A DNA stretch of 64,000 bases from Paenilisteria portnoyi (lineage in GTDB: Bacteria; Bacillota; Bacilli; Lactobacillales; Listeriaceae), in the NCBI RefSeq assembly GCF_014322795.1, contig NZ_JAASTT010000003.1, positions 1 to 64,000 on the forward strand, in the 5' to 3' direction. Below are positions 31,089 through 42,452 of the stretch, one piece after another. The first letter of the stretch is position 1; each line of letters opens with the position of its first letter. A model generated the notes under the pieces. It was not told the origin of the DNA, made no database searches, and saw only the letters and a list, made by a program, of their open reading frames with translations. Made by a program: the position numbers and the translations under genes.

Positions 31089-32803
31089 TGGGTAGAGATT
31101 TATTGAAATACCAAGGTATAAAACCGATCCTTGCTATGTTAGCCGTCCTGACTTTGATTCAGGGCGCGGCTATCATCGCGATGGCAAAATACTTAGCAAC
31201 TGCGATTACAACACTATTTCACGGGGATCCGTGGGGTGACGCGCTGTTCGATTTAGGCCTCTTTGCGGGGGCTTATCTCGTACGGCATTTTTTGAATGTA
31301 TGGAAACGCAAAATTGTGTATGATTATGCTGCGAAAACGGGGACGGCGATGCGTGAGGCGTTGCTTTCGAAACTGTTTCTACTTGGGCCGCGTTTTACGA
31401 GTGCGGAGGGGACAGGGAAAGTCGTGACGATGGTCATGGAAGGTGTCGCTGATTTCCGTCGTTATTTGGAGCTGTTTTTGCCGAAATTGATGAATATGTC
31501 GATTATTCCGGTGATGATTTTAATCTACGTATTTATGGAAGATACAACGTCGGGCGTGATTCTGATTTTGACGCTGCCGATTTTGATTCTGTTTTTGATT
31601 ATGATTGGGCTGGCAACGAGGGCGAGTGCGGATCGCCAATTTGAGACGCATCGGGTGTTGTCGAATCATTTTGTGGATTCGTTAAAGGGACTGGAGACGT
31701 TGAAGTATCTGGGAATTAGTCGCTCGCATGAGGGGAATATTGCGAAGGTGAGTGAGGATTACCGGAAGGCGACGATGGGGACTTTGCGGATGGCGTTCTT
31801 GTCTTCGTTTGCGCTGGACTTCTTTACGATGCTTTCGGTCGCGACGGTGGCGGTGTTTCTGGGCTTGGGCTTGATTGAGTCTACGATGATTTTGCAGCCT
31901 GCGCTCGCGATACTTATTTTAGCGCCGGAGTATTTTTTGCCGGTTCGTGAGGTTGGCTCGGATTATCACGCGACGCTGGATGGACAAGAGGCGGGGCGCG
32001 TGATTCAGGAAATTATTGATAAGGATATGACGGAAATCGCGACGGGGCAGGTTTTGGATTTTGATGCGAATACGTCGTTTACTTTGGAAAATGTGACGGT
32101 GCAACATCAGCCGGATTCGAAGGCTTCGCTTGACGCGGCCAATTTTACGGTGACTGGTTTTGAAAAAATTGGGATTATTGGTGCGACGGGTGCTGGGAAG
32201 TCGACGATGATCGATGTTTTGAGTGGCTTTTTGGAACCGACGGACGGTGCGTTTTTGTGGAATGAGGAGGAGCGTGTGCAGTTGCGTGATGCGGCTTGGC
32301 AGAGTCAGGTGACGTATATTCCGCAGCATCCTTATTTGTTCCACGAGACGGTGCGGGAGAATATTCGTTTTTATGCGCCGGATAGTGACGATGCGGCGGT
32401 GGAGCAGGCGGCGAATGCGGCTGGGTTGCGCGATTTGGTTGCGGAGCTTGATGCGGGTTATGATACGCTTGTCGGTGAGGCAGGCCGTGTGCTGAGTGGT
32501 GGTCAGGAGCAGCGGATCGCGATTGCGCGGGCTTTCCTAAGTGATCGACGGATTGTGTTGATGGATGAGCCGACTGCGCATTTGGATATTGAGACGGAGT
32601 ACGAGTTGAAGCAGCCGATGCTTGATTTGTTCGCGGATCGTCTTGTCTTTTTTGCGACGCATCGTTTGCATTGGATGCTTGAGATGGACCGGATTATCGT
32701 GATGGATCATGGCGCGATTGTGGAAGTTGGAACGCACGCGGAATTGCTCGCGAAAAAAGGCTTTTATGCGAAATTAATCAAAGCCCAATTGGAGGAGATC
32801 TGA
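31088..32803 (+). CDS. cydD: Thiol reductant ABC exporter, CydD-type subunit
   Basis: This is the first half of the heterodimeric ABC exporter needed for bd oxidase assembly. In E. coli CydDC it moves cysteine/glutathione or haem to the outer face. It has 571 residues with six membrane helices, then an ATPase domain with Walker A GATGAGKST, signature LSGGQEQRIA and Walker B RRIVLMDEPTAHLD. In Bacillus and Listeria naming this first gene is called cydC; I use the product-based E. coli name. It overlaps its neighbours by 1 base on both sides. Confidence 0.92.
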   Translation: MGRDLLKYQGIKPILAMLAVLTLIQGAAIIAMAKYLATAITTLFHGDPWGDALFDLGLFAGAYLVRHFLNVWKRKIVYDYAAKTGTAMREALLSKLFLLGPRFTSAEGTGKVVTMVMEGVADFRRYLELFLPKLMNMSIIPVMILIYVFMEDTTSGVILILTLPILILFLIMIGLATRASADRQFETHRVLSNHFVDSLKGLETLKYLGISRSHEGNIAKVSEDYRKATMGTLRMAFLSSFALDFFTMLSVATVAVFLGLGLIESTMILQPALAILILAPEYFLPVREVGSDYHATLDGQEAGRVIQEIIDKDMTEIATGQVLDFDANTSFTLENVTVQHQPDSKASLDAANFTVTGFEKIGIIGATGAGKSTMIDVLSGFLEPTDGAFLWNEEERVQLRDAAWQSQVTYIPQHPYLFHETVRENIRFYAPDSDDAAVEQAANAAGLRDLVAELDAGYDTLVGEAGRVLSGGQEQRIAIARAFLSDRRIVLMDEPTAHLDIETEYELKQPMLDLFADRLVFFATHRLHWMLEMDRIIVMDHGAIVEVGTHAELLAKKGFYAKLIKAQLEEI

Positions 32804-34542
32804 TGAGACAAAGTAGCTGGATTGGGCCTTATATTAAGCAAAATCGGACGCTTTTCCTCTGGGTTATTTTGCTTGGTCTGCTGACGGTATTTTCAACCGG
32901 AGCGCTGATGTTTACGTCGGGGTATTTGATTTCGACGGCAGCGACGATTCCGGAGACGATTTTGTTGATTTATGTGCCGATCGTTGGGGTTCGGGCATTT
33001 GGAATCATGCGTGCGGTATCGCGTTACATTGAACGGCTGGCGAGTCATTCGCTCGTTTTGCGGATTTTGGCGAAGATGCGTGTGCGTTTGTACCGAATCA
33101 TTGAGCCGCAAGCTTTGTTGATGCGTTCGCGTTACCGGACGGGGGATATTTTGGGGCTGCTTTCGGATGACATTGAGCATTTGCAAAATTACTATTTGAC
33201 GACGCTGTTGCCGAATATTGTGGCGATGGTGCTGTACGGCGGCATTGTGATTTCACTCGGCGTCTTTTCGATACCGTTTGCGATTTTATTTTTCGCTTAT
33301 ATCGCGTTGCTTGTGCTGGTGATGCCTTGGGTGTCGCTACTTTACGCGCGCGGGAAAAATGCGTACATGAAGCAGGAACGGAACAAATTGTATCAAAAAT
33401 TCACGGACGCGGTGTTCGGGATTAGTGACTGGATGTTCAGTGGTCGTGAAAAAAGCTTTATCGCGGATTATGAGGCGGACGAGAAATTACTGCTTGCCGC
33501 GGAGACGAAGCAGGCGCGTTTTGCGACGTTGCGGGACTTTGTTGGGCAGCTGATTATTGGCGTTATGGTGCTGTCGATGGTGTATTGGACAAACGAGCAA
33601 GTCGTGGACGGTGTTTTTGAACCGACGTTTATCGCGGCGTTTGTGTTGGCGATTTTGGCCCTGTCGGAGAGCTTTATTCCGGTGAGTAATGCGGTCAGTG
33701 ATGGCTCGCTTTACAAGGATTCGATTGCGCGTTTGGAAGAGATTGAGGACGCGGAACTTCTGACTTGGGAAGAGGAAGGCGCGCTTGAAAAAGTGGCGAT
33801 CGATACGCAAAATGTAACTTTACGTACTGAAAAACTGACTTTTGGTTACACAGATTCCAAACCTGTTTTGCGTGATTTGGATTTTGAGTTGAAGCAGGGC
33901 GAGAAGGTCGCGATTTTAGGCCGGAGTGGTACGGGGAAATCGACCTTTTTGAAAGTTGTGCAAGGTGCTTTGGCGCCGACGTCGGGTTCGGTGACGCTGA
34001 ATGGTGAGGATGTCGCGAAGCTTCGGCCGCAGATTTCGGAGATGATATCGATGCTGAATCAGAAGGCGCATTTGTTTAACACGACGGTGCTGAACAATAT
34101 TCGGATGGGAAATCAGGATGCGACGGATGAGGAAGTGGCGGAGGTTGCGAAACAGGTGAAGCTGCATGACTTTATTATGAGCATGCCAGATGGATATCAT
34201 ACGCAAATGACGGAGATGGGCGCGCGCTTTTCTGGTGGCGAACGTCAACGGATTGCGCTAGCTCGGATTTTGTTACAAGATACGCCGATCGTAGTGCTAG
34301 ATGAGCCAACTGTTGGACTCGATCCGATTACTGAGAAAGAACTGCTGGGCACGATTTTTGAGACACTGCAAGGGAAGTCGCTCGTTTGGGTGACGCATCA
34401 TCTGGTTGGTGTGGAGAAAATGGATCGGGTACTATTCTTGGAAAATGGCGATGTGATTATGGACGGAACGCATCAGGAGTTGCTAGCGAATGAAGAACGT
34501 TACCGTCATTTGTATGAGTTGGATCGCCCAATTAAAATTTGA
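32803..34542 (+). CDS. cydC: Thiol reductant ABC exporter, CydC-type subunit
   Basis: This is the partner subunit of the CydDC-type exporter, 579 residues long. The transmembrane half begins FLWVILLGLLTVFSTGALMF, with RYIERLASHSLVLRILA as an ABC-exporter helix. The ATPase has Walker A GRSGTGKST, signature FSGGERQRIALA, Walker B TPIVVLDEPTVGLD and the H-loop WVTHH. It is the last gene of the operon and is followed by a terminator. It is called cydD in Bacillus nomenclature. Confidence 0.92.
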   Translation: MRQSSWIGPYIKQNRTLFLWVILLGLLTVFSTGALMFTSGYLISTAATIPETILLIYVPIVGVRAFGIMRAVSRYIERLASHSLVLRILAKMRVRLYRIIEPQALLMRSRYRTGDILGLLSDDIEHLQNYYLTTLLPNIVAMVLYGGIVISLGVFSIPFAILFFAYIALLVLVMPWVSLLYARGKNAYMKQERNKLYQKFTDAVFGISDWMFSGREKSFIADYEADEKLLLAAETKQARFATLRDFVGQLIIGVMVLSMVYWTNEQVVDGVFEPTFIAAFVLAILALSESFIPVSNAVSDGSLYKDSIARLEEIEDAELLTWEEEGALEKVAIDTQNVTLRTEKLTFGYTDSKPVLRDLDFELKQGEKVAILGRSGTGKSTFLKVVQGALAPTSGSVTLNGEDVAKLRPQISEMISMLNQKAHLFNTTVLNNIRMGNQDATDEEVAEVAKQVKLHDFIMSMPDGYHTQMTEMGARFSGGERQRIALARILLQDTPIVVLDEPTVGLDPITEKELLGTIFETLQGKSLVWVTHHLVGVEKMDRVLFLENGDVIMDGTHQELLANEERYRHLYELDRPIKI

Positions 34543-34548
34543 AAAAGG

Positions 34549-34597
34549 ACGCTTATTATTCATGGATTCTAAATCTGTGCATAGTAAGCGTTTTTTT
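34549..34597 (+). terminator. Terminator of the cyd operon
   Basis: ACGCTTA pairs with TAAGCGT across a 30-base loop that has its own weaker pairing, followed by a long T tract. Confidence 0.8.
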
Positions 34598-34679
34598 ATG
34601 CTTTACATTTTTATCGAAATTCCATATAATTAATTTACTTAATTAAGTTTCAGAAATATATTGCGAGGCGATGAAATGA

Positions 34680-35672
34680 ATGGAAAATAAGCATGTCGTG
34701 AAGGCGGCGAATTTGAATAAAGTTAGAAGTATGTTGTTTAAATACGGATCCGCGACAAAGGCGAAATTGGCTGGCGAGTCGGATATAAGCACGGTCACGG
34801 TCAATGGTCTCGTCAAAGAACTGGTGGAGGCTGGTGAGTTTATTGGCGGCGAATTGATCCATCCTAAACTTGGTCGTCCGTCTGTACACTACCATTTTAA
34901 CTACGATTTTGAGCACTATTTATTGATTTCGATTCAAGAAACGGCTGGGAAATTACATATTGTCGCTAAAATTGTGAATATGCGCGGCGACATCAAACTA
35001 ACTCGAAATCAGCCGATGGAAGTTGTGGGAATTGGCGCGGTGGTAGAGGTTGTTACGGGAATACTCGCTCAAAAACTAGCCATCACGAATATCGCAATCT
35101 CGATTCCAGGTAAACAAATCGGTTCTAAAATCGCAGTGAGCTGGCACGATGCACTTGACGGTTGGGATTTAGAAACAGAAATCGGCGATGGATTCGGCAT
35201 TCCTGTCCGTATTGAAAATGATGCCAATCTCGCAACAGTAGGTTATTGCAAAGAAGTGGCGGTTCCGGATCGTGATTATGTAGTTGGTATTTATTATTTG
35301 CCAATGAGCATGCCGGGCGCGAGCCTTTTTCACAATAATGGACTTTTTAGAGGGCAGGATGGTTTGGCTGGTGAAATTCGTTATTTGCCGCAGTTTATTG
35401 CTCAAGAATTACCTCGTTCGTTCGAGGAGTCGGCGCAGAATTTGCTGAATATCTTATGCATTTACAACAGCCTCTTGGCGCCGCATACGTTTGTGATTCA
35501 TATGGAAGGCTTAAGTCAGCAGGAGTTGGAAAAGCTGATTTTAGAAAATGATGTTTTGCGAGAACAGCCAAATAAGCCGAACTTTCATTGTGCGGCTTCG
35601 TTCGATAAAGATGTAATGGCGGGATTGCAGTGGCTGGCGATGTCGCATTTAGCGTTTATGAATCTGAAATAA
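34680..35672 (+). CDS. ROK-family transcriptional regulator
   Basis: This 330-residue regulator has an N-terminal winged helix (NKVRSMLFKYGSATKAKLAG, then ISTVTVNGLVKELVEAGEFI) and a ROK kinase-like sugar-binding domain (NIAISIPGKQIG; RIENDANLATVGYC; GQDGLAGEIRYLP). The ROK zinc-binding cysteine cluster is reduced, so it is probably a diverged repressor rather than a kinase. It lies upstream of HAD phosphatase and MFS genes in the same direction and likely controls them in response to a sugar. It starts at ATG 34680, with GAGG 11 bases before. Confidence 0.82.
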   Translation: MENKHVVKAANLNKVRSMLFKYGSATKAKLAGESDISTVTVNGLVKELVEAGEFIGGELIHPKLGRPSVHYHFNYDFEHYLLISIQETAGKLHIVAKIVNMRGDIKLTRNQPMEVVGIGAVVEVVTGILAQKLAITNIAISIPGKQIGSKIAVSWHDALDGWDLETEIGDGFGIPVRIENDANLATVGYCKEVAVPDRDYVVGIYYLPMSMPGASLFHNNGLFRGQDGLAGEIRYLPQFIAQELPRSFEESAQNLLNILCIYNSLLAPHTFVIHMEGLSQQELEKLILENDVLREQPNKPNFHCAASFDKDVMAGLQWLAMSHLAFMNLK

Positions 35673-35811
35673 GAGGGAGTTGCTGCATGTGCAAAAACAA
35701 GAATATCGGCGGTAATTTCAGGTGAAATGGTGGTTTTTCGGATGCGGGTTGTACATATCGCATTATAAATAGAGATTTAGTGGAGAAAATAAGAAACATG
35801 GGGGTAGGGGC

Positions 35812-36612
35812 ATGATTAAATTAGTGATTACGGATATGGATGGGACGTTTTTGGATAGTAAGGGTGAGTATAACCGCGAGTTTTATCAGGAAATTAAGGG
35901 CTTGATGGCACAGAAAAATGTGGCGTTTGCGGCGTGTACTGGGAAGCAATGTGACCGTGTGGAGCAACTTTTTGGACCTGAGAATACGGAGGATTTGTGG
36001 ATTTTGGGAGATAGCGCGGCGAGGATTAAGCAGAATGGGGAGTTTGTTTATGAGTCGTTGATTAAGAATAAGTTGGGGCTCGAGATGATTGCAAAATTGG
36101 AGGCGTATCGTCTGGATTACGTGATTATTGCGTGTACGTCGGCGGGCGCGATTGTTAAGGATACGGTGCCTGATGCGATATTTAATCGGATGAAGCATTC
36201 GTATTCGGCGTTGCGTCGGGTAGCTGATTTTGCTGAAATTGATGTTGATTTTGTGAAAATTTCTGTATATGATGAGAAAGAGGACAGTTTTCATACGCGC
36301 ACGCAACTTGAAGCATTTTTTGATAAAGCGTATATTGTTGCATCGGAAGGGGCTTGGATTGATATTTCGGATGTTGGCGTTCATAAAGGGACGACAGTGG
36401 CGAGATTGCAGGAGATTCTTGGCGTGACGTATGATGAGACGATGGTTTTCGGCGATGGGCTGAATGATTTGGAGCTGATGGAAGCTGGGCTTTATAGTTT
36501 TGCGATGCGGAATGGTTTTCCTGAAACGAAGGCGGCGGCGAATTTTATTGCTCGGTCGAATGATGAAGACGCGGTACTGCACACGATTAAAATGATGTTG
36601 GCGCTGCAGTAA
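35812..36612 (+). CDS. HAD-superfamily phosphatase (Cof-type)
   Basis: This 266-residue Cof/IIB-type HAD hydrolase probably dephosphorylates a sugar phosphate. Motif I is TDMDGTFLD with the nucleophile Asp, motif II ACTGK, and motif IV VFGDGLNDLELM. A type IIB cap lies between (about residues 85-190). GGGGTAGGGG precedes the ATG. It sits between a ROK regulator and a (now broken) MFS transporter, which suggests a small sugar uptake and salvage unit. Confidence 0.88.
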   Translation: MIKLVITDMDGTFLDSKGEYNREFYQEIKGLMAQKNVAFAACTGKQCDRVEQLFGPENTEDLWILGDSAARIKQNGEFVYESLIKNKLGLEMIAKLEAYRLDYVIIACTSAGAIVKDTVPDAIFNRMKHSYSALRRVADFAEIDVDFVKISVYDEKEDSFHTRTQLEAFFDKAYIVASEGAWIDISDVGVHKGTTVARLQEILGVTYDETMVFGDGLNDLELMEAGLYSFAMRNGFPETKAAANFIARSNDEDAVLHTIKMMLALQ

Positions 36613-36634
36613 ACCGAGAGAAAAGGGAGTTTTT

Positions 36635-37688
36635 ATGGAGAAAAAGTGCTATTATGCGATTTTAGTTATTTTTACGACGTGTGGATTTAGTTTTTCGAGC
36701 TGGATTTCGCGAACGCCGGAGTTGCGGGATGCGCTGCACGCGACGACGGGAACGATGGGGATTATTTTACTCGGTTTGTCGATGGGTTCGATTCTAGGTT
36801 TGGTGCTGGCCAACGTGTTTGTTCGGGCGCGGGGTGGTAGATTTGCGATTATGACGAGTGCCTTTTTCATGTTTACTGGATTCATTGCGCTTTCTGCGGG
36901 TGCGATTGTGGCAAGCCAAATCGTGGTTTTCGCGGCGTTGTTCATTTTTGGCATGGGGGCGGGAATGTGTAACGTCGCCATGAATTTAGAAGGAACCGAG
37001 ATTGAATATCGAATCAAAAAGACGATTTTGCCAGTATTGCATGCGGCGTTTAGTATTGGAACGCTTGTGGGAGCTGGAGTCGGAGCGATTTGCATCAAAT
37101 TAGGCATCTCAGTCAGCCTGCATTTGACGATTGTGGCTCAATAAACGGACGGTGGCGCTGGCGATTATGGCGTTATGTCTCGCGTTTGTTGAAGGGTCGG
37201 CGAATGATTGGATTCCGCTTGCGATGGTCGATGGTTACGACGTTTCGCATAGTTTTAGTACGGTTATTTATGGTGTTTTCCTGACCGGCATGATTAGCGG
37301 GCGGTTGGTGAGTGGGCGCTTAATCGATACGTATGGCCGCGTGTTGTTACTCCGCATCGCCGTGGCACTCGCTGCAATCGGCCTACTTCTAGTCATCCTG
37401 AAAATTTCCGTCGTAGTCTGCGTCATCGCGATATTCCTGTGGGGACTTGGCGCTTCGCTCGGCTTCCCGATGACGATTTCGGCGGCTGGGGATGAGAGTC
37501 GGTACGCGGTGAGACGTGTAAGTTTGGTGACGCTCGCAGGTTATGGTGCCTCGCTTGCAGGACCGCCGTTGCTTGGTTTCCTGGCGAATTATTTTGGCTT
37601 GCTGAATGCGTTTATTTTTGTACTTATCGCGATTTGTGTGGCGGGATTATTTACGAGTAATGTCGCGAAAATCCGGCAAAATGCATAG
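36635..37688 (+). pseudogene. MFS transporter, disrupted in the central loop
   Basis: Two adjacent frames together make most of a 12-helix MFS permease of the YbjJ-like group. The first (36635-37144) covers helices 1-5 or 6 and ends GISVSLHLTIVAQ. The second, in another frame from about 37131, covers helices 7-12, starting NKRTVALAIMALCLAFVEGS. The family is about 390 residues long, while the two parts add up to about 350, so about 40 residues of the helix 6 and loop region are missing and the frame is shifted. This points to a deletion near 37138. The gene is probably non-functional. It follows the HAD gene by 22 bases. Confidence 0.78.
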
Positions 37689-37694
37689 TGAAAC

Positions 37695-37728
37695 AACCGT
37701 ATCCAGATTTGCGTTGGATACGGTTTTT
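37695..37728 (+). terminator. Terminator of the ROK/HAD/MFS locus
   Basis: AACCGTATCC pairs with GGATACGGTTTTT across a 10-base loop, just after the MFS frame. It may also end the minus-strand formaldehyde operon. Confidence 0.85.
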
Positions 37729-37735
37729 AGTTTGC

Positions 37736-39683
<1,948 letters not shown>

Positions 39684-39856
39684 CTATTATCTTCCTTTCA
39701 CAATTGCTATTTTTAGCATACATGTAAAGTATACTACAAGGCGTGGCAGGATAACAAAGATGTGGATTGGTAGGGTAATGATGGTGATTTTGTTACATTT
39801 TTTTGCGTGATGAAAAATAACTTATACAGTTAATAATGTAATCTAGCTAGATGGAA

Positions 39857-39897
39857 AGTGGAGATTCGAGGGCTAAACCTTGACTCCGCTTTTTTTA
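39857..39897 (+). terminator. Hairpin with T tract before the gluconokinase gene
   Basis: GTGGAG-TTCGAGG pairs with CCTTGA-CTCCGC and is followed by seven T residues. It stands only 45 bases before the kinase start, so it could attenuate transcription of that gene from an upstream promoter. Confidence 0.5.
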
Positions 39898-39942
39898 TCG
39901 TTATAATTGGGGACAAATGAGGAAAAATTGAGGGTGACGTGG

Positions 39943-41490
39943 ATGGGAAATGTGGTTTATGTAATGGGCGTCGATATTGGGACGACGAGCACGAAAGCGG
40001 TGATTTTTGATGCGAGTGGGGAGCTGGTGGCGCGAGAATCGCGAGGCTATCCGTTGTTGACGGACGACTCAGGGATGGCGGAGCAGGAGCCGCGCGTGAT
40101 TCTGGACGCGGTTGTGGACGCGATTCGGGCTGTGGTTGCGACGGCGGGCGTGGACGTGGCGGAAGCTTTGCAGGCGATTTCGTTTAGCGCGGCGATGCAT
40201 AGTTTGATTGCGGTGGACGCGGACGGTGAGCCGTTGACGAATTGCATCACGTGGGCGGATCAGCGCAGCGGCGAGGCCTTGGAACGACGAAAACGCGATT
40301 TTTACTTGCATCAAGTGTATGAAAAGACGGGGACGCCGATTCATCCGATGAGCCCTTTCGCGAAACTCTGCTGGTTGCACGATGATTTTCCAGATGTGGT
40401 GTCGCGGGCGCATCAGTATATCGGGATTAAAAGTTATGTTTTGCACGCGCTGTTCGGCGAATACGTGATTGACGAGGCGTCGGCTTCCGCATCAGGACTC
40501 TACAACATGTTGACGCATGACTGGGAGCCGCTCGCGCTCGAAATTACGCAGATCACCACATCACAATTGCCAAAAGTAGTCGCAGAATCGCACTTCTTTC
40601 AAGGCATCTTACCAGCGTGGAAAGAAACACTCGGCGTCATTGCAGAAAATACACTTTTCATCGTAGGAAGCAGTGACGGCGCGCTTGCCAATGTCGGCAT
40701 CGGCTCTGTCGGAGAACACGATGTCACACTCACCGTCGGAACAAGCGGCGCCGTCCGCAAACTCACAAAAACATATCACGTCGACGATTGGCAGCGAACC
40801 TTTTGCTACGGCGTCGCGAACGGCTACTTCGTACAAGGCGGCGCCGTAAACAATGGCGGTGCGGTCCTCGCCTGGGGACTAGAACAATTCGGCACAGACG
40901 CCGAGCGCGCGGCAAACGATTTTACCGGATTCATCAACAGCACCACCCAAACACCACCCGGCGCAAACGGACTCCTTTTCCAACCCTATTTACTAGGAGA
41001 ACGCGCGCCCTATTGGACCGACCAAATCCGCGGTAGCTTCGTCGGACTCACCATTAACCACAAACGCGCCCACTTCATCCGCGCCATTTTAGAAGGCATC
41101 GCGTTTAATTTAGCACACGTTTACGAAGTGATGAGCGACCCACACGATAAAATTCACGTCACCGGCGGCCTCTCCCAACATCCTGTTTGGTGCCAACTCG
41201 TCGCCGATGTTTTCAACCGCGAAGTCATCGTACCCCACACAATCGAAGGCTCAAGTTTAGGTGCCGCAATCATTGCCCTGCATACATTGAAAATTTTGCC
41301 AACACTAGCGCTCACGAAAAAATTACCACCAAGTCACATCTACCAACCCAATCCTGAGAACGTCGCGATTTACAAAGAACTCCAACCGATTTTTCAACAA
41401 ATCACGACCCAGCTAATGGGAAGTTACGAGCGCCTAATTGACTGGCAAAAAAGTCAAGTAAATGGTAAGATAGAAACAAATAACAGATAA
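39943..41490 (+). CDS. gntK: FGGY-family sugar kinase, probable gluconokinase
   Basis: This 515-residue FGGY kinase phosphorylates a sugar or sugar acid with ATP. The N-terminal phosphate loop is GVDIGTTSTKAVIFDAS; EQEPRVILDAV and CITWADQRSG follow. ATP-site segments are TVGTSGAVRKL and VTGGLSQHPVWCQLVADVF. Length and the AMHSLIAVDADGEPLTNCI region fit gluconokinase better than glycerol or xylulose kinase, but xylulokinase cannot be excluded. ATG 39943 has AGGGTGA upstream; the frame is open from 39907. The 5' half is very rich in G and C and the 3' half uses C-ending codons heavily. No transporter or 6-phosphogluconate gene is adjacent. Confidence 0.8.
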   Translation: MGNVVYVMGVDIGTTSTKAVIFDASGELVARESRGYPLLTDDSGMAEQEPRVILDAVVDAIRAVVATAGVDVAEALQAISFSAAMHSLIAVDADGEPLTNCITWADQRSGEALERRKRDFYLHQVYEKTGTPIHPMSPFAKLCWLHDDFPDVVSRAHQYIGIKSYVLHALFGEYVIDEASASASGLYNMLTHDWEPLALEITQITTSQLPKVVAESHFFQGILPAWKETLGVIAENTLFIVGSSDGALANVGIGSVGEHDVTLTVGTSGAVRKLTKTYHVDDWQRTFCYGVANGYFVQGGAVNNGGAVLAWGLEQFGTDAERAANDFTGFINSTTQTPPGANGLLFQPYLLGERAPYWTDQIRGSFVGLTINHKRAHFIRAILEGIAFNLAHVYEVMSDPHDKIHVTGGLSQHPVWCQLVADVFNREVIVPHTIEGSSLGAAIIALHTLKILPTLALTKKLPPSHIYQPNPENVAIYKELQPIFQQITTQLMGSYERLIDWQKSQVNGKIETNNR

Positions 41491-41529
41491 AGCGCGCATC
41501 GGAGGCAAAAAAAACGTGGGGTGATTCGA

Positions 41530-41631
41530 ATGAACCGCAAATTAGTATGGACGCTAATCATTTTAGTGGGAATTTGTCTTTTAGGGACATTGATTGCAGT
41601 GTTAGCAAACTTATTTTATTTCAGCGCATAA
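41530..41631 (+). CDS. Small single-helix membrane protein (33 residues)
   Basis: This short frame starts at an ATG preceded by GGGGTGATT. It reads MNRKLVWTLIILVGICLLG and continues through the same helix (TLIAVLANLFYFSA). A strong terminator begins right at its stop codon, as expected for a real small gene co-transcribed with the kinase. Function unknown. Confidence 0.55.
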   Translation: MNRKLVWTLIILVGICLLGTLIAVLANLFYFSA

Positions 41632-41657
41632 AAAACTGGCCTCGGCCAGTTTTTTTG
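41632..41657 (+). terminator. Terminator after the kinase and small ORF
   Basis: AAACTGGCC pairs perfectly with GGCCAGTTT across a 2-base loop, followed by a T tract. Confidence 0.9.
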
Positions 41658-41820
41658 GTTCCTGTGTTTTCCTCGTACTGAACACAAAGGAAAAATCACC
41701 TCAAAAAAATTGTATACCTCCAATCGAAGTTAAATTTTGAGAAATTAGATGATTATGGTAATATAAGTAATGTATTGGTTTGTAAAAAATAATACTTAGT
41801 TAAAGAGGGGAAACACGTCG

Positions 41821-42192
41821 ATGAAAAATAAAATAGCGTTATTTCTAATGGCAGTTTTGGTTGTATTTTCACCTGTTTCAGCAGGAATTACAGGCGTTTC
41901 AAGCATCCAAGCAGAGGCGGCAGTTAAGAACCCAGTCAAAGTATCACTAAGCACAACGACACCAAAACAGAACAGTACTATCACTTTAAACGTATCAGGT
42001 GTACCTAAAAACACAGCGTATACAGGTACAATTTATTACAAGACTACTAAAACTCCTGTATCAGGTAAGGTAGGGGTAGCTAATAAAATTAAGATTAGCC
42101 GAGCAACAAAAGGCTATAAAGTCAAAGTAGAAATCGTTGTAAAATACAATAAACAAACGTACAAATCGTACGCATACTTCACACCACGGTGA
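41821..42192 (+). CDS. Secreted protein of unknown function
   Basis: This 123-residue product has a clear Sec signal peptide (basic MKNK, then ALFLMAVLVVFSPVSAGI, probable cleavage after the AEA near residue 34). The mature part is Lys- and Thr-rich and looks like a single immunoglobulin-like beta domain (VKVSLSTTTPKQNSTITLNV; YTGTIYYKTTKTPVSGKV). AAAGAGGGG precedes the ATG. It lacks an anchoring motif, so it should be released. It resembles 23696-24124 in size and basic charge, but no shared motif is evident. Confidence 0.65.
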   Translation: MKNKIALFLMAVLVVFSPVSAGITGVSSIQAEAAVKNPVKVSLSTTTPKQNSTITLNVSGVPKNTAYTGTIYYKTTKTPVSGKVGVANKIKISRATKGYKVKVEIVVKYNKQTYKSYAYFTPR

Positions 42193-42289
42193 TCTGAATA
42201 ACAAACCAATATGGATAAAAGCATCACTTGTTAACTCTCTTACTTGAGAAGATACAGGAGGTGTTTTTTCGTGGGAAAAGGAAGTAATT

Positions 42290-42318
42290 TTGACGAGATT
42301 TTCAAAAAATGCTATAAT
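42290..42318 (+). promoter_or_regulatory. Strong promoter of a regulatory RNA
   Basis: TTGACG and TATAAT are separated by exactly 17 bases, with TGC before the -10. No coding frame follows; the product should be the RNA at 42325. Confidence 0.82.
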
Positions 42319-42324
42319 GAGGAC

Positions 42325-42452
42325 AAGAAAAGGAAGTCATGCGCTAACATGACTCCCTAGCAGTAGCTCCGGCAAAAGACAGTGACATAATTTTATATGG
42401 TACAAAAATAGCTATCGACTCTTGTGGGAGTGAGGATGGTTATTTTTTTGAT
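42325..42452 (+). ncRNA. Antisense RNA of a TxpA/RatA-like type I toxin system
   Basis: A transcript of about 128 nucleotides is predicted from the strong promoter to a terminator hairpin (AATAGCTATC...GGATGGTTATT then T run, 42407-42452). It contains an internal hairpin (AAGTCATG-CGCTAA-CATGACT). Its 3' half is complementary to the 3' end of the toxin reading frame on the minus strand, the arrangement of TxpA/RatA-type systems. No protein is encoded. Confidence 0.65.

Noticed and set aside
35821-36582. A 253-codon minus-strand frame opposite the HAD phosphatase gene
   Set aside because: Long but basic and low in complexity. The plus-strand gene carries all HAD motifs, so this is a shadow.
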